The notes under the pieces were generated by a model, which had not been told where the DNA came from, searched no databases, and was given only the letters and a program-made list of their open reading frames with translations. Made by a program: the position numbers and the translations under genes. Below, in pieces: positions 1 through 7,966 of a stretch of DNA of 64,000 bases. Position 1 is the first letter of the stretch, and each line of letters opens with the position of its first letter. The stretch is from Massilia agilis (GTDB lineage: Bacteria; Pseudomonadota; Gammaproteobacteria; Burkholderiales; Burkholderiaceae_D), in assembly GCF_024756255.1 (NCBI RefSeq), contig NZ_JANUHB010000004.1:186001-250000 (forward strand), in the 5' to 3' direction.

Positions 1-403
1 CCGCATGGTCCGGCGTTTCGCGGATCACGGCCACCTGGCGCGACAGGATCGCGGTGGGCACGAAGCGCAGGCTGATCTGGCGCATCTGCTCGCCGAAGCC
101 CGGCATCTCCTTGGTGCCCACAGCCAGCGTCGCCTCGGGTGTCACGTCGCGCCGCGCGGGGCCGGTGCCGCCGGTAGTCAGCACCAGGTGGCAGCGCTGC
201 ACGTCCACCAGCTCGGTGAGCGTGGCTTCGATCTGCGCGCGCTCGTCCGCGATCAGGCGCGACTCGATGCGGTACGGCGTGCTCAAGGCCGACGCCAGCC
301 AGTCCGTCAGGGCAGGGATGCCCTTGTCCTCGTACACGCCGCCGCTGGCGCGGTCCGAGACCGACACCAGCCCGACCACCAGCTCGTTATTCGTCGGATT
401 CAT
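1..403 (-). CDS. mog: Molybdopterin adenylyltransferase (MogA), 3' end cut by window edge
   Basis: Adenylylates molybdopterin before molybdenum insertion in molybdenum-cofactor synthesis, in the cytoplasm. The 134 visible residues start MNPTNNELVVGLVSVSDRAS and carry the MoaB/Mog-fold signatures SVSDRASxGxYxDxG near residues 14-28 and LTTGGTGPxxRDVTPEA near residues 74-90, the pterin-phosphate binding loop. About the last third of the protein lies beyond the left edge. The ATG lies inside the last codons of darP (17 bases of overlap, different frame), so the two genes are probably cotranscribed and translationally coupled. The MogA assignment rests on these motifs; MoaB is the alternative but the length and TTGGTGP-RDVTPEA context fit MogA. 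Confidence 0.88.
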   Translation of the reverse strand, partial: MNPTNNELVVGLVSVSDRASGGVYEDKGIPALTDWLASALSTPYRIESRLIADERAQIEATLTELVDVQRCHLVLTTGGTGPARRDVTPEATLAVGTKEMPGFGEQMRQISLRFVPTAILSRQVAVIRETPDHA

Positions 404-980
404 CCTCGCCTGGCTCCTCGTCGTCGGTGGCCGCGCCCTGCGTCTTGCCCAGCTCCTTCAGGATCTGGAAGATCTCGCGGTAGGCCTTGGGCGGCTTGTT
501 CTCGGCCTGCTCCTTGCGGGCGTTGCGGATCAGCGTGCGCAGGTGCTGCACGTCCAGTTCCGGATGCTCGGCCAACAGTTCGGTGAGCGCCTTGTCGTCG
601 GCCAGCAGCTTGTCGCGGCGGCGCTCGAGCGCGTGCAGCGCAGCCGCCTCGGCCTTGGAGGTGCCCTTCCAGCTGTCGATGGTGCGCTGGATCACCGCCA
701 CCTCTTCCTCGTCCAGCGTACGCATCATCTTGCCCACGTACTGCAGCTGGCGGCGGCGGCCTTCATGGTTGGTGATGGTCTGGCACATCAGGATGGCATC
801 GCGCACCTCTTCCGGCATGGGCACCCGCTTGACGCGGTCGCGCGGCTCGGCGACGAGCTGCTCGCCGAGCTTTTGCAGCTCGGTCATCTGCCGCTTCATG
901 GCGGACTTGGAGGGGCGGTCGTATTCCTGTTCGAACTCGTTGGACTGGAAGCCGCATGAGCCGCGATTTGGGTTTGGCAT
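387..980 (-). CDS. darP: Ribosome biogenesis factor DarP (YjgA, DUF615)
   Basis: A 197-residue protein of the DUF615 family, known in E. coli as DarP/YjgA, which binds late 50S ribosomal precursors. Family features seen are KSAMKRQMTELQKLGEQLV near the N-terminus, the RRRQLQYVGKMMR helix near residue 76, repeated charged helices, and an acidic tail (DDEEPGEDESDE). Its length is slightly above the usual ~180. It is transcribed leftwards with mog, whose start it overlaps. The start at 980 is the most upstream ATG consistent with the family; the region between it and pmbA (about 90 bases) is a divergent promoter region. Confidence 0.88.
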   Translation of the reverse strand: MPNPNRGSCGFQSNEFEQEYDRPSKSAMKRQMTELQKLGEQLVAEPRDRVKRVPMPEEVRDAILMCQTITNHEGRRRQLQYVGKMMRTLDEEEVAVIQRTIDSWKGTSKAEAAALHALERRRDKLLADDKALTELLAEHPELDVQHLRTLIRNARKEQAENKPPKAYREIFQILKELGKTQGAATDDEEPGEDESDE

Positions 981-1069
981 GATGGAGATCCGATTGGCGC
1001 GCGGCCGATCAGTAAAAACAATAAACGGCTGCTATGATAACTGTTTTAAAGCCCGCTACGAAAACACAC

Positions 1070-2422
1070 ATGAACGAGTCCGTCTTCACCTACTCCCAAG
1101 ATCAGCTCAAGCAACTGGCCCAGGACATGCTGGGTTATGCCCGGGAACAGGGCGCCAGCAATGCCCAGGTCGAGGTCAGCGAGGGCGGCGGGCTCGCGGT
1201 CACGGTGCGCAAGGGCCAGGTCGAGACCATCGAAAAGAACAAGGACAAGGGCATCGGCGTCACCGTCTATTGCGGCAAGCGCCGCGGCCACGCCAACACG
1301 TCCGATTTCGCGCCCGAGTCGCTGCGCGCGACCGTCGAAGCGGCCTACAACATCGCTCGCTTCACCGCCGAGGACCCGTGCGCCGGCCTGCCCGACGCCG
1401 AGCTGCTCGAGATGAACCCGCGCGACCTGCGCCTGTGCTACCCGTGGATGATTCCGGCCGAAGAGGCGGTGGACATCGCCCGCCGCTGCGAGGATGCCGC
1501 GTTCGCGGTCGATCCGCGCGTGACCAACAGCGAGGGCGCCAGCGTGTACGTGCAGCAGACCCATTTCGTCTCGGCCAACTCGCTGGGCTTTTGCGCCGGC
1601 TACCCGTTCTCGCGCCACACCATCTCGGTCGCGCCGATCGCGGGCAAGGGCTCGAAGATGCAGCGCGACGACTGGTACACCAGCGCGCGTGATCCTAAAA
1701 AGCTGGTCGACCCCGAAAAGGTGGGCCGCTACGCCGCCGAGCGCGCGCTGGCGCGCCTGAACGCCCGCAAGCTCGACACCCGCACCTGCCCGGTGCTGTT
1801 CGAGGCGCCGCTGGCCGCCGGCCTGCTCGGCGCCTTCGTGCAGGCCACCTCCGGCGGTGCGCTGTACCGCAAGTCGAGCTTCCTTCTCGATGCGCTGGGC
1901 CAGCAGGTCTTCCCCGGCCACGTGCAGGTGGTCGAGGACCCGCACCTGGTCGGCGGCATGGGCTCGTCCCCGTTCGACGAGGAAGGCGTGCGCACCGTCG
2001 CGCGCAAGGTGGTCAGCGACGGCGTGCTGCAGGGCTATTTCCTGTCGTCCTACTCGGCGCGCAAGCTGGGCATGCAAACCACCGGCAATGCCGGCGGTTC
2101 GCACAACCTCGAGATCGTGTCGAAGGACACCAAACTGGCCGACGATTTCGACGGCATGCTGCGCAAGATGGGCACGGGCCTCCTGGTCACCGAGCTGATG
2201 GGACAGGGCGTGAACTACGTCACCGGCGATTATTCGCGCGGCGCCTCCGGCTACTGGGTCGAGAACGGCGTGATCCAGTACCCGGTCGAGGAAATCACCA
2301 TCGCCGGCAACATGAAGGACATGTTCCGCGACATCGTCGGCATCGGCAATGACGTGCTCACGCGTGGCAACAAGTCGACCGGCTCGATCCTGATCGAGAA
2401 AATGGTGGTGGCGGGGAGCTGA
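1070..2422 (+). CDS. pmbA: Metalloprotease PmbA/TldE
   Basis: TldE subunit of the TldD/TldE zinc metalloprotease, a cytoplasmic heterodimer that trims natural peptides such as microcin B17 and degrades CcdA in E. coli; TldD carries the metal site, PmbA is the partner. The 450-residue product has the family features: the N-terminal EVSEGGGLAVTVRKGQVE strand region, the conserved YSARKLGMQTTGNAGG segment, and the C-terminal GMGSSPFDEEG and ITIAGNMKDMF motifs. The ATG at 1070 (MNESVF) is chosen over an upstream ATG at 1034 because family members begin at this point. No tldD is present in the window, as is usual since the two are generally unlinked. Confidence 0.92.
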   Translation: MNESVFTYSQDQLKQLAQDMLGYAREQGASNAQVEVSEGGGLAVTVRKGQVETIEKNKDKGIGVTVYCGKRRGHANTSDFAPESLRATVEAAYNIARFTAEDPCAGLPDAELLEMNPRDLRLCYPWMIPAEEAVDIARRCEDAAFAVDPRVTNSEGASVYVQQTHFVSANSLGFCAGYPFSRHTISVAPIAGKGSKMQRDDWYTSARDPKKLVDPEKVGRYAAERALARLNARKLDTRTCPVLFEAPLAAGLLGAFVQATSGGALYRKSSFLLDALGQQVFPGHVQVVEDPHLVGGMGSSPFDEEGVRTVARKVVSDGVLQGYFLSSYSARKLGMQTTGNAGGSHNLEIVSKDTKLADDFDGMLRKMGTGLLVTELMGQGVNYVTGDYSRGASGYWVENGVIQYPVEEITIAGNMKDMFRDIVGIGNDVLTRGNKSTGSILIEKMVVAGS

Positions 2423-2510
2423 AGCAGGGGCAAGCACGACACGCGGAAAGTTTGACGTTGCAAATTTACAATGATATTTTTGCAATTCTTTCACTTTCCG
2501 GGTGTTCGCG

Positions 2511-3512
2511 ATGGCCAACCTCACGCTCTTTTCCGCCTTCGACTTTGGCGCCGACCAGAGCTGGAACTGGTACGTCACGCAAGGTACGGCGGGCCTGATC
2601 ACCATCGAGAGCGGCATCCAGAAGCAAACCCTGTCGGGCAGCTTCACCTACCCGACCCCGTTGACCTATGCCGGCACCATTTCGGCCACCTCCTACTTCA
2701 ACAATAACGCCGAGGTCTATCGCATCACCGGGCTGGCGCACGACATCATCACCCTTTCCATCAAGGCGGTGCTCAATGCCGATGCGCAGGCAACCTATGC
2801 ATACCTGCTCTCCGGCAACGACACGATCACCGGCAGCGCGGGCAACGACGGCCTCATCGGCTACGCGGGCAACGACACCATCCGGGCCGGCGCCGGCAAC
2901 GACAATCTCGCCGGCCTGTCAGGCAACGACCAGATCGATGGCGGCCTTGGGCTGGACAGCGTGCTGTTCGTCGGTGCGCGCGCCAACTTCAGCGTGGCGC
3001 GCACCGACGCCGGTTTCACGGTGACCGACAAGACCGGGGCGGAGGGCACGGACACCCTGGTCAACGTCGAGCGCATCATCTTCAGCGATTTGGTCGGCAA
3101 CCTGTCGGGCTTGGCGCTGGACGTTGGCGCCGATGGCCTGGGCGGCAAGGCCTACCGGCTGTACCAGGCCGCGTTCAACCGCACGCCGGATACGCCCGGC
3201 CTCAGTTTCTGGATGCACTCGCTCGACCAGGGAGCCAGCCTGGTGTCGATCGCGCAAGGTTTCATCCAGTCGAAGGAATACCAGGACACCTATGCACCTG
3301 GCTTGTCCAGCCGCGATCTCGTGTCCAAGTATTACCAGAACATCTTGCACCGCGCGCCCGAGCAAGGCGGGCTCGATTTCTGGTCCGGCGCCCTCGACGG
3401 CAAGGCGGCCAGCATGGCCGAGGTGCTGGCCGGGATCAGCGAAAGCAAGGAAAACATCGACGGCACCGCCGCGGTGATCGGCAACGGTTTCGAGTACCTG
3501 CCCTGGGGTTGA
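2511..3512 (+). CDS. DUF4214 protein with short RTX-type repeats, tandem paralogue 1
   Basis: First of four tandem paralogues (333 residues). Three parts are visible: a poorly conserved N-terminal domain of about 100 residues beginning MANLTLFSAFDF; four to five calcium-binding nonapeptide-like units at about 100-150 (GNDTITGS, GNDTIRAGAGND, GNDQIDGG); a GTDTLVNVERI linker; and a C-terminal DUF4214 domain at about 211-333 (YRLYQAAFNRTPDTPGLSFW, YYQNILHRAPEQGGLDFW, ending AVIGNGF). DUF4214 is a predicted helical domain common in secreted or surface proteins. There is no N-terminal signal peptide; export by a type I system is typical for proteins with such repeats but no exporter lies here. The downstream gap of 111 bases suggests its own transcript. 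Function unknown. Confidence 0.85.
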   Translation: MANLTLFSAFDFGADQSWNWYVTQGTAGLITIESGIQKQTLSGSFTYPTPLTYAGTISATSYFNNNAEVYRITGLAHDIITLSIKAVLNADAQATYAYLLSGNDTITGSAGNDGLIGYAGNDTIRAGAGNDNLAGLSGNDQIDGGLGLDSVLFVGARANFSVARTDAGFTVTDKTGAEGTDTLVNVERIIFSDLVGNLSGLALDVGADGLGGKAYRLYQAAFNRTPDTPGLSFWMHSLDQGASLVSIAQGFIQSKEYQDTYAPGLSSRDLVSKYYQNILHRAPEQGGLDFWSGALDGKAASMAEVLAGISESKENIDGTAAVIGNGFEYLPWG

Positions 3513-3623
3513 CGCGACGGGCGAGCTCAACAGTGCGCGCCCGTTTTCCGCGTTGTTCCATACTGTCCAGCGACATGCGCCGGTGTGCCGGCGCGCCCCG
3601 CCCACGACGACAGGTGAAACAGC

Positions 3624-4610
3624 ATGGCTACCTTCCGCCTTTCCAACGCAGTCGATTTCACGTCCGCCCAGCCGTGGTACTGGACGGCGACCAGGGTCAC
3701 GTCCTCCACGCTGACCTTCGAGTCCGGTGTGCGCAAGCTCGTGTTCACGGGCTCTTTTGCGCTCGACAGCCACAATGACGTGACCGGCACCGTGACCGGC
3801 GCCAGCCTGTCCGCCGGCCCGGCCGACCTGTGGCAGGCCAGCGGCCTGTCGCTCGATGCCGCGGCGCTGGTGAAGGCCGTGGACGACGACGACAATCCGC
3901 AGGCCTTCGTCCAGATGCTGTTCGGCGCGGACGACATCGTGTACGGCGGCGACGGCAACGACGTGCTGCAGGGCTACGCCGGCAACGACACGCTGGTTGC
4001 CGGCCCGGGCGACGACACCATCGTCGATGGCCCCGGCAACGACACGGTCGATGGCGGCTCGGGCATGGACACGGTCCGCTACGCCGGCAAGCTGGCCGAC
4101 TACCGCATCGACAACAGCGGCAGCCTGGTCACCGTCACCGCGCTGGCGGGCGGCGCCACGGACAAGCTCATCAATGTCGAGCGGATCGTGTTCGACGACA
4201 CGGTCGCCGCGCCGGTGGAGGTGCACGGCATCAGCGGCATGGTCTTTCGCCTGTACCGGGCAGTGTTCGACCGCGAGCCCGACCTGGCAGGCCTGGACTA
4301 CTGGAAGGGCCGCATGGAGCAGGGCGTGAGCCTGGAAGCCGTGGCCGGTGCGTTCTCCATGTCGGGCGAGTACCAGAAGATGTACGGCAGCGGCTTGTCC
4401 AGCCACGAACTGGTGGCCAGGTACTACCAGAACATCCTGCACCGCGCGCCCGACCCGGCGGGGCTGGATTTCTGGTCCGGCGCACTCGACCACCACGCCG
4501 CCTCCGCCGCACAGGTGCTGGCCTCGATCAGCGAGAGCCGCGAGAACGTGGACCTGAGCGTGACCCTGATCGGAAACGGCTTCCTGAGCATGCCCCCGGC
4601 CGGGCTCTAG
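3624..4610 (+). CDS. DUF4214 protein with short RTX-type repeats, tandem paralogue 2
   Basis: Second paralogue, 328 residues. The N-terminal domain (MATFRLSNAVDFTSAQPWYW) aligns only loosely with the other three copies. The repeat block at about 100-150 has better nonapeptides than copy 1 (GGDGNDVLQGYAGND, GPGDDTIVDGPGND, GGSGMD). A DKLINVERIVFDD linker leads to DUF4214 (FRLYRAVFDREPDLAGLDYW, YYQNILHRAPDPAGLDFW, LIGNGF). The start is the ATG after a purine-rich GACAGGTGAAACAGC stretch. Spacing of 111 bases upstream and about 125 downstream suggests separate transcription from copies 1 and 3. Unknown role; secretion and calcium binding are family-level expectations. Confidence 0.85.
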   Translation: MATFRLSNAVDFTSAQPWYWTATRVTSSTLTFESGVRKLVFTGSFALDSHNDVTGTVTGASLSAGPADLWQASGLSLDAAALVKAVDDDDNPQAFVQMLFGADDIVYGGDGNDVLQGYAGNDTLVAGPGDDTIVDGPGNDTVDGGSGMDTVRYAGKLADYRIDNSGSLVTVTALAGGATDKLINVERIVFDDTVAAPVEVHGISGMVFRLYRAVFDREPDLAGLDYWKGRMEQGVSLEAVAGAFSMSGEYQKMYGSGLSSHELVARYYQNILHRAPDPAGLDFWSGALDHHAASAAQVLASISESRENVDLSVTLIGNGFLSMPPAGL

Positions 4611-4735
4611 CGCCGCGCCTGTCGTCGCCATGCCTGCATTCGATACGATTTGCAGACAATTTCCGGACAACCGCTTGTAGATACCCCTTGTTACCGATGC
4701 TATCCTGACTTTTCGTCAAATCGCAGGAGAGCATG

Positions 4736-5743
4736 ATGGCAAAGCTGGACATTCTGGGACCCTATGTGGACCTGATGGGCGCTACCGCAGCCCAATGGAC
4801 GGTCGTTACCGCCGCGTCGGACCACGTCGTGTACACCAGCCAGTTCCTGGACCTGGCCATCTACGGAAACTTCACCATCGGTGCCGGCGGCCAGGTGTCG
4901 GGCACCACGACGGGCGTGAACGTGTACTCGAGGGGCTTCAACGGCGCCCAGGTGCTGCGCGCGACCGATCTTTCCGTTGACGCGGCCAAGCTGGTGGACG
5001 TGATCCAGGGCGCCAAATACGATGCCGACGTGTATGCCTTCCTGTTCAGCGGCGACGACACCATCACCGGCTCCACCTTGCACGGCGCAATCCAGGGTTT
5101 CGGCGGCAACGACACCATCCGTGCCGGCGCCGGCGACGACCGCATCGGCGCCAGCGCGGGCAATGACAGCGTGGATGGCGGCGCCGGCTTCGACGTCGCG
5201 GTGTTCCAGGGCGTGTTCGCGAACTACAAGGTCGAGCGCACCGCGAGCGGCTACACGATCACCGACCTCAAGGGCAACGGTGGCACCGACACGCTGACCA
5301 ACGTCGAACGCGCCTGGTTCAACGACAAGAGCGTCGCACTCGTCACGCCGGACAGCACGGGCGGCCAGCTGGTGCGGCTGTACCAGGCGGCGCTGGGCCG
5401 CCTGCCGGACGAGCCGGGGCTGACCTACTGGCAGGCGCAGGTCGAGGGCCATGGCGTCAAGCTGGAAGCGCTGGCCGGCTCGTTCATCCAATCGGCCGAA
5501 TACCAGCAGCTGTATGGCTCGGTCCAGTCCAACCGCGACCTGGTGGCCAAGTATTACGAGCACATCCTGCACCGGGCGCCCGAGCAGGGCGGCCTGGACT
5601 TCTGGGCTGGCGTCCTCGACGGCCACAAGGCGACCAACGCCCAGGTGCTCGCCGCCATCAGCGAGAGCCCGGAAAACGTGGCCCTCAGCGTGCAGCTGAT
5701 CGGCAATGGGCTGGTGTTCGACGCGCCGGTCATCACTTACTAA
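4736..5743 (+). CDS. DUF4214 protein with short RTX-type repeats, tandem paralogue 3
   Basis: Third paralogue, 335 residues. It has the most divergent N-terminal domain (MAKLDILGPYVDLMGATAAQ), one repeat lost in the RTX block (STLHGAIQ replaces a GND unit), then GGNDTIRAGAGDDR, GGAGFD, the GTDTLTNVERAWF linker and a C-terminal DUF4214 domain (VRLYQAALGRLPDEPGLTYW, YYEHILHRAPEQGGLDFW, LIGNGLVFDAPVITY). Two adjacent ATGs exist at 4733 and 4736; the second is better spaced from the AGGAGA ribosome-binding site at 4725-4730. Only 13 bases separate its stop from copy 4, so these two are probably one transcript. Confidence 0.85.
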   Translation: MAKLDILGPYVDLMGATAAQWTVVTAASDHVVYTSQFLDLAIYGNFTIGAGGQVSGTTTGVNVYSRGFNGAQVLRATDLSVDAAKLVDVIQGAKYDADVYAFLFSGDDTITGSTLHGAIQGFGGNDTIRAGAGDDRIGASAGNDSVDGGAGFDVAVFQGVFANYKVERTASGYTITDLKGNGGTDTLTNVERAWFNDKSVALVTPDSTGGQLVRLYQAALGRLPDEPGLTYWQAQVEGHGVKLEALAGSFIQSAEYQQLYGSVQSNRDLVAKYYEHILHRAPEQGGLDFWAGVLDGHKATNAQVLAAISESPENVALSVQLIGNGLVFDAPVITY

Positions 5744-5756
5744 TGCGGAGAATCCC

Positions 5757-6755
5757 ATGGCAAACCTGACGCTTTCGAATCCCTTCCTCTCGTTCGACGC
5801 CCTGCCTGACTGGAACTGGGCGCCGGCCGCCGCCACCTCGACCAGCATCACCTACACCAACGGCGCGCAAAAAATCGTCCTGACCGGCGAGTTCGTGGTC
5901 ACGGCCGACACGATGCCAAGCGGCAGGGTCACCGAGGTCAGCTTCCTGCAGGCCAGCACCGAGGTGTTCAAGGTCACCGGGCTGGAGCTCTCCGCTGCCA
6001 TGCTGACCAACCTGATCGACAACGTGACCGATTCGCGCCAGACCTTTGCCTATCTGCTGGGCGGCAACGACACCATCAAGGGCACCAACTACAACGACCA
6101 GCTGTACGGCTACGCCGGCGACGACACGATCCAGGCTGGCATGGGCAATGACATCATCATCGGCGGGCCCGGCAACGACACGATCGACGGCGGCATCGAG
6201 ATCGACACGGTGCGCTACACCGGCGCGATCGCCGACTACAAGATCGAGCGCACCACCGGCGGCGTCTCGGTCACGGACCTGAAAGGCGATTCCGGCACCG
6301 ACACGCTGGTGAACGTCGAGCGCGTCCAGTTCGGCGACAAGATTTTCCTGCCGGTGGACGTGACCGGCGCCAGCGGCCAGCTGTTCCGGCTGTACCAGGC
6401 TGCGCTCGACCGCAAGCCCGATGCGGACGGCATGAACTACTGGGAGGCGCAGATGGAGCGGGGCTTGTACAAGGTCGAAAACATCGCGCAGGAGTTCATC
6501 AAGTCGGCCGAATACCAGAAGCTGTATGGCAGCGGGCTCACCAATGCCGAGCTGGTGGGCAAGTACTACGAGCACATCCTGCACCGCACCGGCGAAAAGG
6601 CCGGCATCGATTTCTGGGCCGGCGTGCTCGACAGCCACGCGGCGACCAACGCCCAGGTGCTGGCCGCGATCAGCGACAGCCCCGAGAACGTGCAGCAGAG
6701 CGTGGCCCTGATCGGCACCGGCCTGGTGGTGGATATCCCGGTCATCACCATCTGA
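5757..6755 (+). CDS. DUF4214 protein with short RTX-type repeats, tandem paralogue 4
   Basis: Fourth and last paralogue, 332 residues. N-terminal domain MANLTLSNPFLSFDALPDWNW is the closest to copy 1 (MANLTL...WNW). The repeat block has GGNDTIKG, YAGDDTIQAGMGND, GGPGNDTIDGG; the linker is GTDTLVNVERVQF; the DUF4214 domain holds FRLYQAALDRKPDADGMNYW and YYEHILHRTGEKAGIDFW and ends LIGTGLVVDIPVITI. The C-terminus closely matches copy 3 (both end PVIT plus one residue), so copies 3 and 4 look like the most recent duplication. A strong intrinsic terminator follows at once. Function unknown. Confidence 0.85.
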   Translation: MANLTLSNPFLSFDALPDWNWAPAAATSTSITYTNGAQKIVLTGEFVVTADTMPSGRVTEVSFLQASTEVFKVTGLELSAAMLTNLIDNVTDSRQTFAYLLGGNDTIKGTNYNDQLYGYAGDDTIQAGMGNDIIIGGPGNDTIDGGIEIDTVRYTGAIADYKIERTTGGVSVTDLKGDSGTDTLVNVERVQFGDKIFLPVDVTGASGQLFRLYQAALDRKPDADGMNYWEAQMERGLYKVENIAQEFIKSAEYQKLYGSGLTNAELVGKYYEHILHRTGEKAGIDFWAGVLDSHAATNAQVLAAISDSPENVQQSVALIGTGLVVDIPVITI

Positions 6756-6772
6756 CGCGGTCCCCGCAGCAA

Positions 6773-6809
6773 AGCAAACGCCCCGGCCCGCCCGGGGCGT
6801 TTGCTTTTT
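6773..6809 (+). terminator. Rho-independent terminator after the DUF4214 cluster
   Basis: Perfect 14-base inverted repeat AGCAAACGCCCCGG / CCGGGGCGTTTGCT around a five-base loop, followed by TTTTG. It lies 18 bases after the stop of paralogue 4 and ends that transcript. Confidence 0.9.
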
Positions 6810-6850
6810 GGCCCCCATTTTCTTAGCCTGGGTTAAGGTTTTCTATGTGA

Positions 6851-6866
6851 GTATTTGATTAAATAC
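6851..6866. promoter_or_regulatory. Candidate operator of the ArsR-family regulator
   Basis: Perfect AT-rich palindrome GTATTT-GATT-AAATAC, 36 bases before the arsR-type ATG, in a promoter-like AT-rich stretch (6835-6885) inside a GC-rich genome. ArsR-family proteins bind such inverted repeats over their own promoters, so autoregulation is a reasonable inference; binding is not shown. Confidence 0.5.
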
Positions 6867-6901
6867 GCATATAGTTAAATGGTTGAGCTGGGGGAACAGG
6901 C

Positions 6902-7285
6902 ATGGGACAGCTGTCGAGGGAAGCGCTGGAGCACGTCGCCGACTATTTCAAGGCGCTGGCCGAGCCAACCCGCCTGCAGATCCTGAGCATGCTGCAGCAG
7001 GAAGAGCTCAGCGTGGGCGACCTGGCCGAGCGCTGCGGCTGCACCTCCGCCAACATCTCGCGCCACCTGGCCGTGCTCAGCGCCCATCACCTGGTCGCCC
7101 GCACCGCGCGCGGCACCAGCGCCTTCTACCGCATCGCCGACCCGGCGGTGCACGCCTTGTGCGACCTGGTCTGCGGCAGTATCGCGCGCCGGTTCGACCA
7201 CGCCTCGCGCGCCAGCCAGTCGTTTATCCAGCCGGCAGAGGGCCGGCGCCCGCAATCTCGTTCACTGAAAGGGGAAAAACAATGA
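6902..7285 (+). CDS. ArsR-family winged-helix regulator
   Basis: A 127-residue repressor-type protein with an ArsR winged helix at about 12-85: ALAEPTRLQILSML, then the recognition helix TSANISRHLAVL and the wing RTARGTSAFYRI. The classical arsenite cysteines of the ELCVCD motif are absent (here ELSVGD). Instead there are two Cys pairs, C45/C47 just before the recognition helix and C87/C91 in the last helix of the fold, a possible thiol or metal switch. It is the first gene of a tight unit: its TGA overlaps the ATG of the next gene (ATGA). The pairing of an ArsR gene with a YgaP-type membrane segment recalls E. coli ygaV-ygaP, which responds to sulfide; that analogy is inference. Confidence 0.85.
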   Translation: MGQLSREALEHVADYFKALAEPTRLQILSMLQQEELSVGDLAERCGCTSANISRHLAVLSAHHLVARTARGTSAFYRIADPAVHALCDLVCGSIARRFDHASRASQSFIQPAEGRRPQSRSLKGEKQ

Positions 7286-7476
7286 AAACAAATGTTGGTG
7301 GTATCGATCGCGCACTGCGCATCGTCGTGGGCCTGGGATTGGTGGGCGCCACGCTGGCCGGCGCCATCGGCGCCTGGGGATGGCTCGGCCTGGCCGTTGC
7401 GGCAACCGGCGTGATCGGCTTCTGCCCGGCCTACCTGCCGTTCGGCTTTCGTAGCTGCAGCACCAGGAAGGAGTAA
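7282..7476 (+). CDS. YgaP-type inner-membrane peptide (DUF2892)
   Basis: A 64-residue protein of the DUF2892 type, the membrane module that E. coli YgaP carries after its rhodanese domain. Seen: NVGGIDRALRIVVGLGLV, two hydrophobic segments at about 15-32 and 35-55, and the closing IGFCPAYLPFGFRSC with two cysteines facing the same side. Here the module stands alone without a rhodanese. It overlaps the ArsR gene by ATGA, so translation is coupled, and only 3 bases separate it from the AhpD-like gene. Probable role: membrane anchor or partner in persulfide or thiol chemistry, inferred from family and context only. Confidence 0.82.
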   Translation: MKTNVGGIDRALRIVVGLGLVGATLAGAIGAWGWLGLAVAATGVIGFCPAYLPFGFRSCSTRKE

Positions 7477-7479
7477 GAC

Positions 7480-7833
7480 ATGGCCGCGATTCCGAATTAC
7501 CAGGAGCTGACCCGGGAGGTGTCGAAGAACCTCGCCACCTTGCGCACCGACCTGCCGGACGTGATGAAGGGCTTTAACGACCTGGCGCGCGCTGCCACCG
7601 CAGCCGGCGAGCTGGACGAGAAGACCAAGGAGCTGATCGCGCTGGCGCTGGGCGTGGCCGTGCGCTGTGATGCTTGCCTGGGTTTTCACACCAAGGCGCT
7701 GGTGCGCCTGGGCGCTACCTTGCGCGAAGTGGAAGAAACCCTCGCGATGGCGGTGTACATGGGCGGCGGTCCGTCGCTGATGTATTCGGCTAACGCGATC
7801 GCAGCATTCAAGGAGTTCAGCACGCCGGCCTGA
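7480..7833 (+). CDS. Carboxymuconolactone decarboxylase / AhpD-like protein
   Basis: A 117-residue all-helical CMD-domain protein. The AhpD-type redox centre C63-DA-C66 followed by H70 (RCDACLGFH) and upstream acidic residues (ELDEKTKEL) are present, which points to peroxidase or disulfide-exchange chemistry rather than decarboxylation, since true PcaC enzymes lack the CxxC. It is preceded by an AGGAG ribosome-binding site within the end of the upstream gene. As third gene of the ArsR unit it may reduce a peroxide or disulfide produced with the neighbouring cytochrome; that link is inference. Confidence 0.85.
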   Translation: MAAIPNYQELTREVSKNLATLRTDLPDVMKGFNDLARAATAAGELDEKTKELIALALGVAVRCDACLGFHTKALVRLGATLREVEETLAMAVYMGGGPSLMYSANAIAAFKEFSTPA

Positions 7834-7966
7834 TCTGGCGCCTTGCCCCTGCACTGCTGCCGGGCGACAGCGGCAGTGGTGCGTCGATTTGCCTGTCGCA
7901 TCCGTCGCACTGCCGTCCGGCCCCGCGCCATTCGATGCGCGACGGATTTCATCCGTAAGGAACGGT

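Noticed and set aside
2511..6755. RTX toxin cluster
   Set aside because: Only four or five weak nonapeptides per protein, no pore or lipase domain, no RtxC-type acyltransferase and no type I exporter genes nearby.
6902..7285. Arsenite-sensing ArsR of an arsenic-resistance operon
   Set aside because: The ELCVCD cysteine motif is replaced by ELSVGD and no arsB, arsC or acr3 gene follows.
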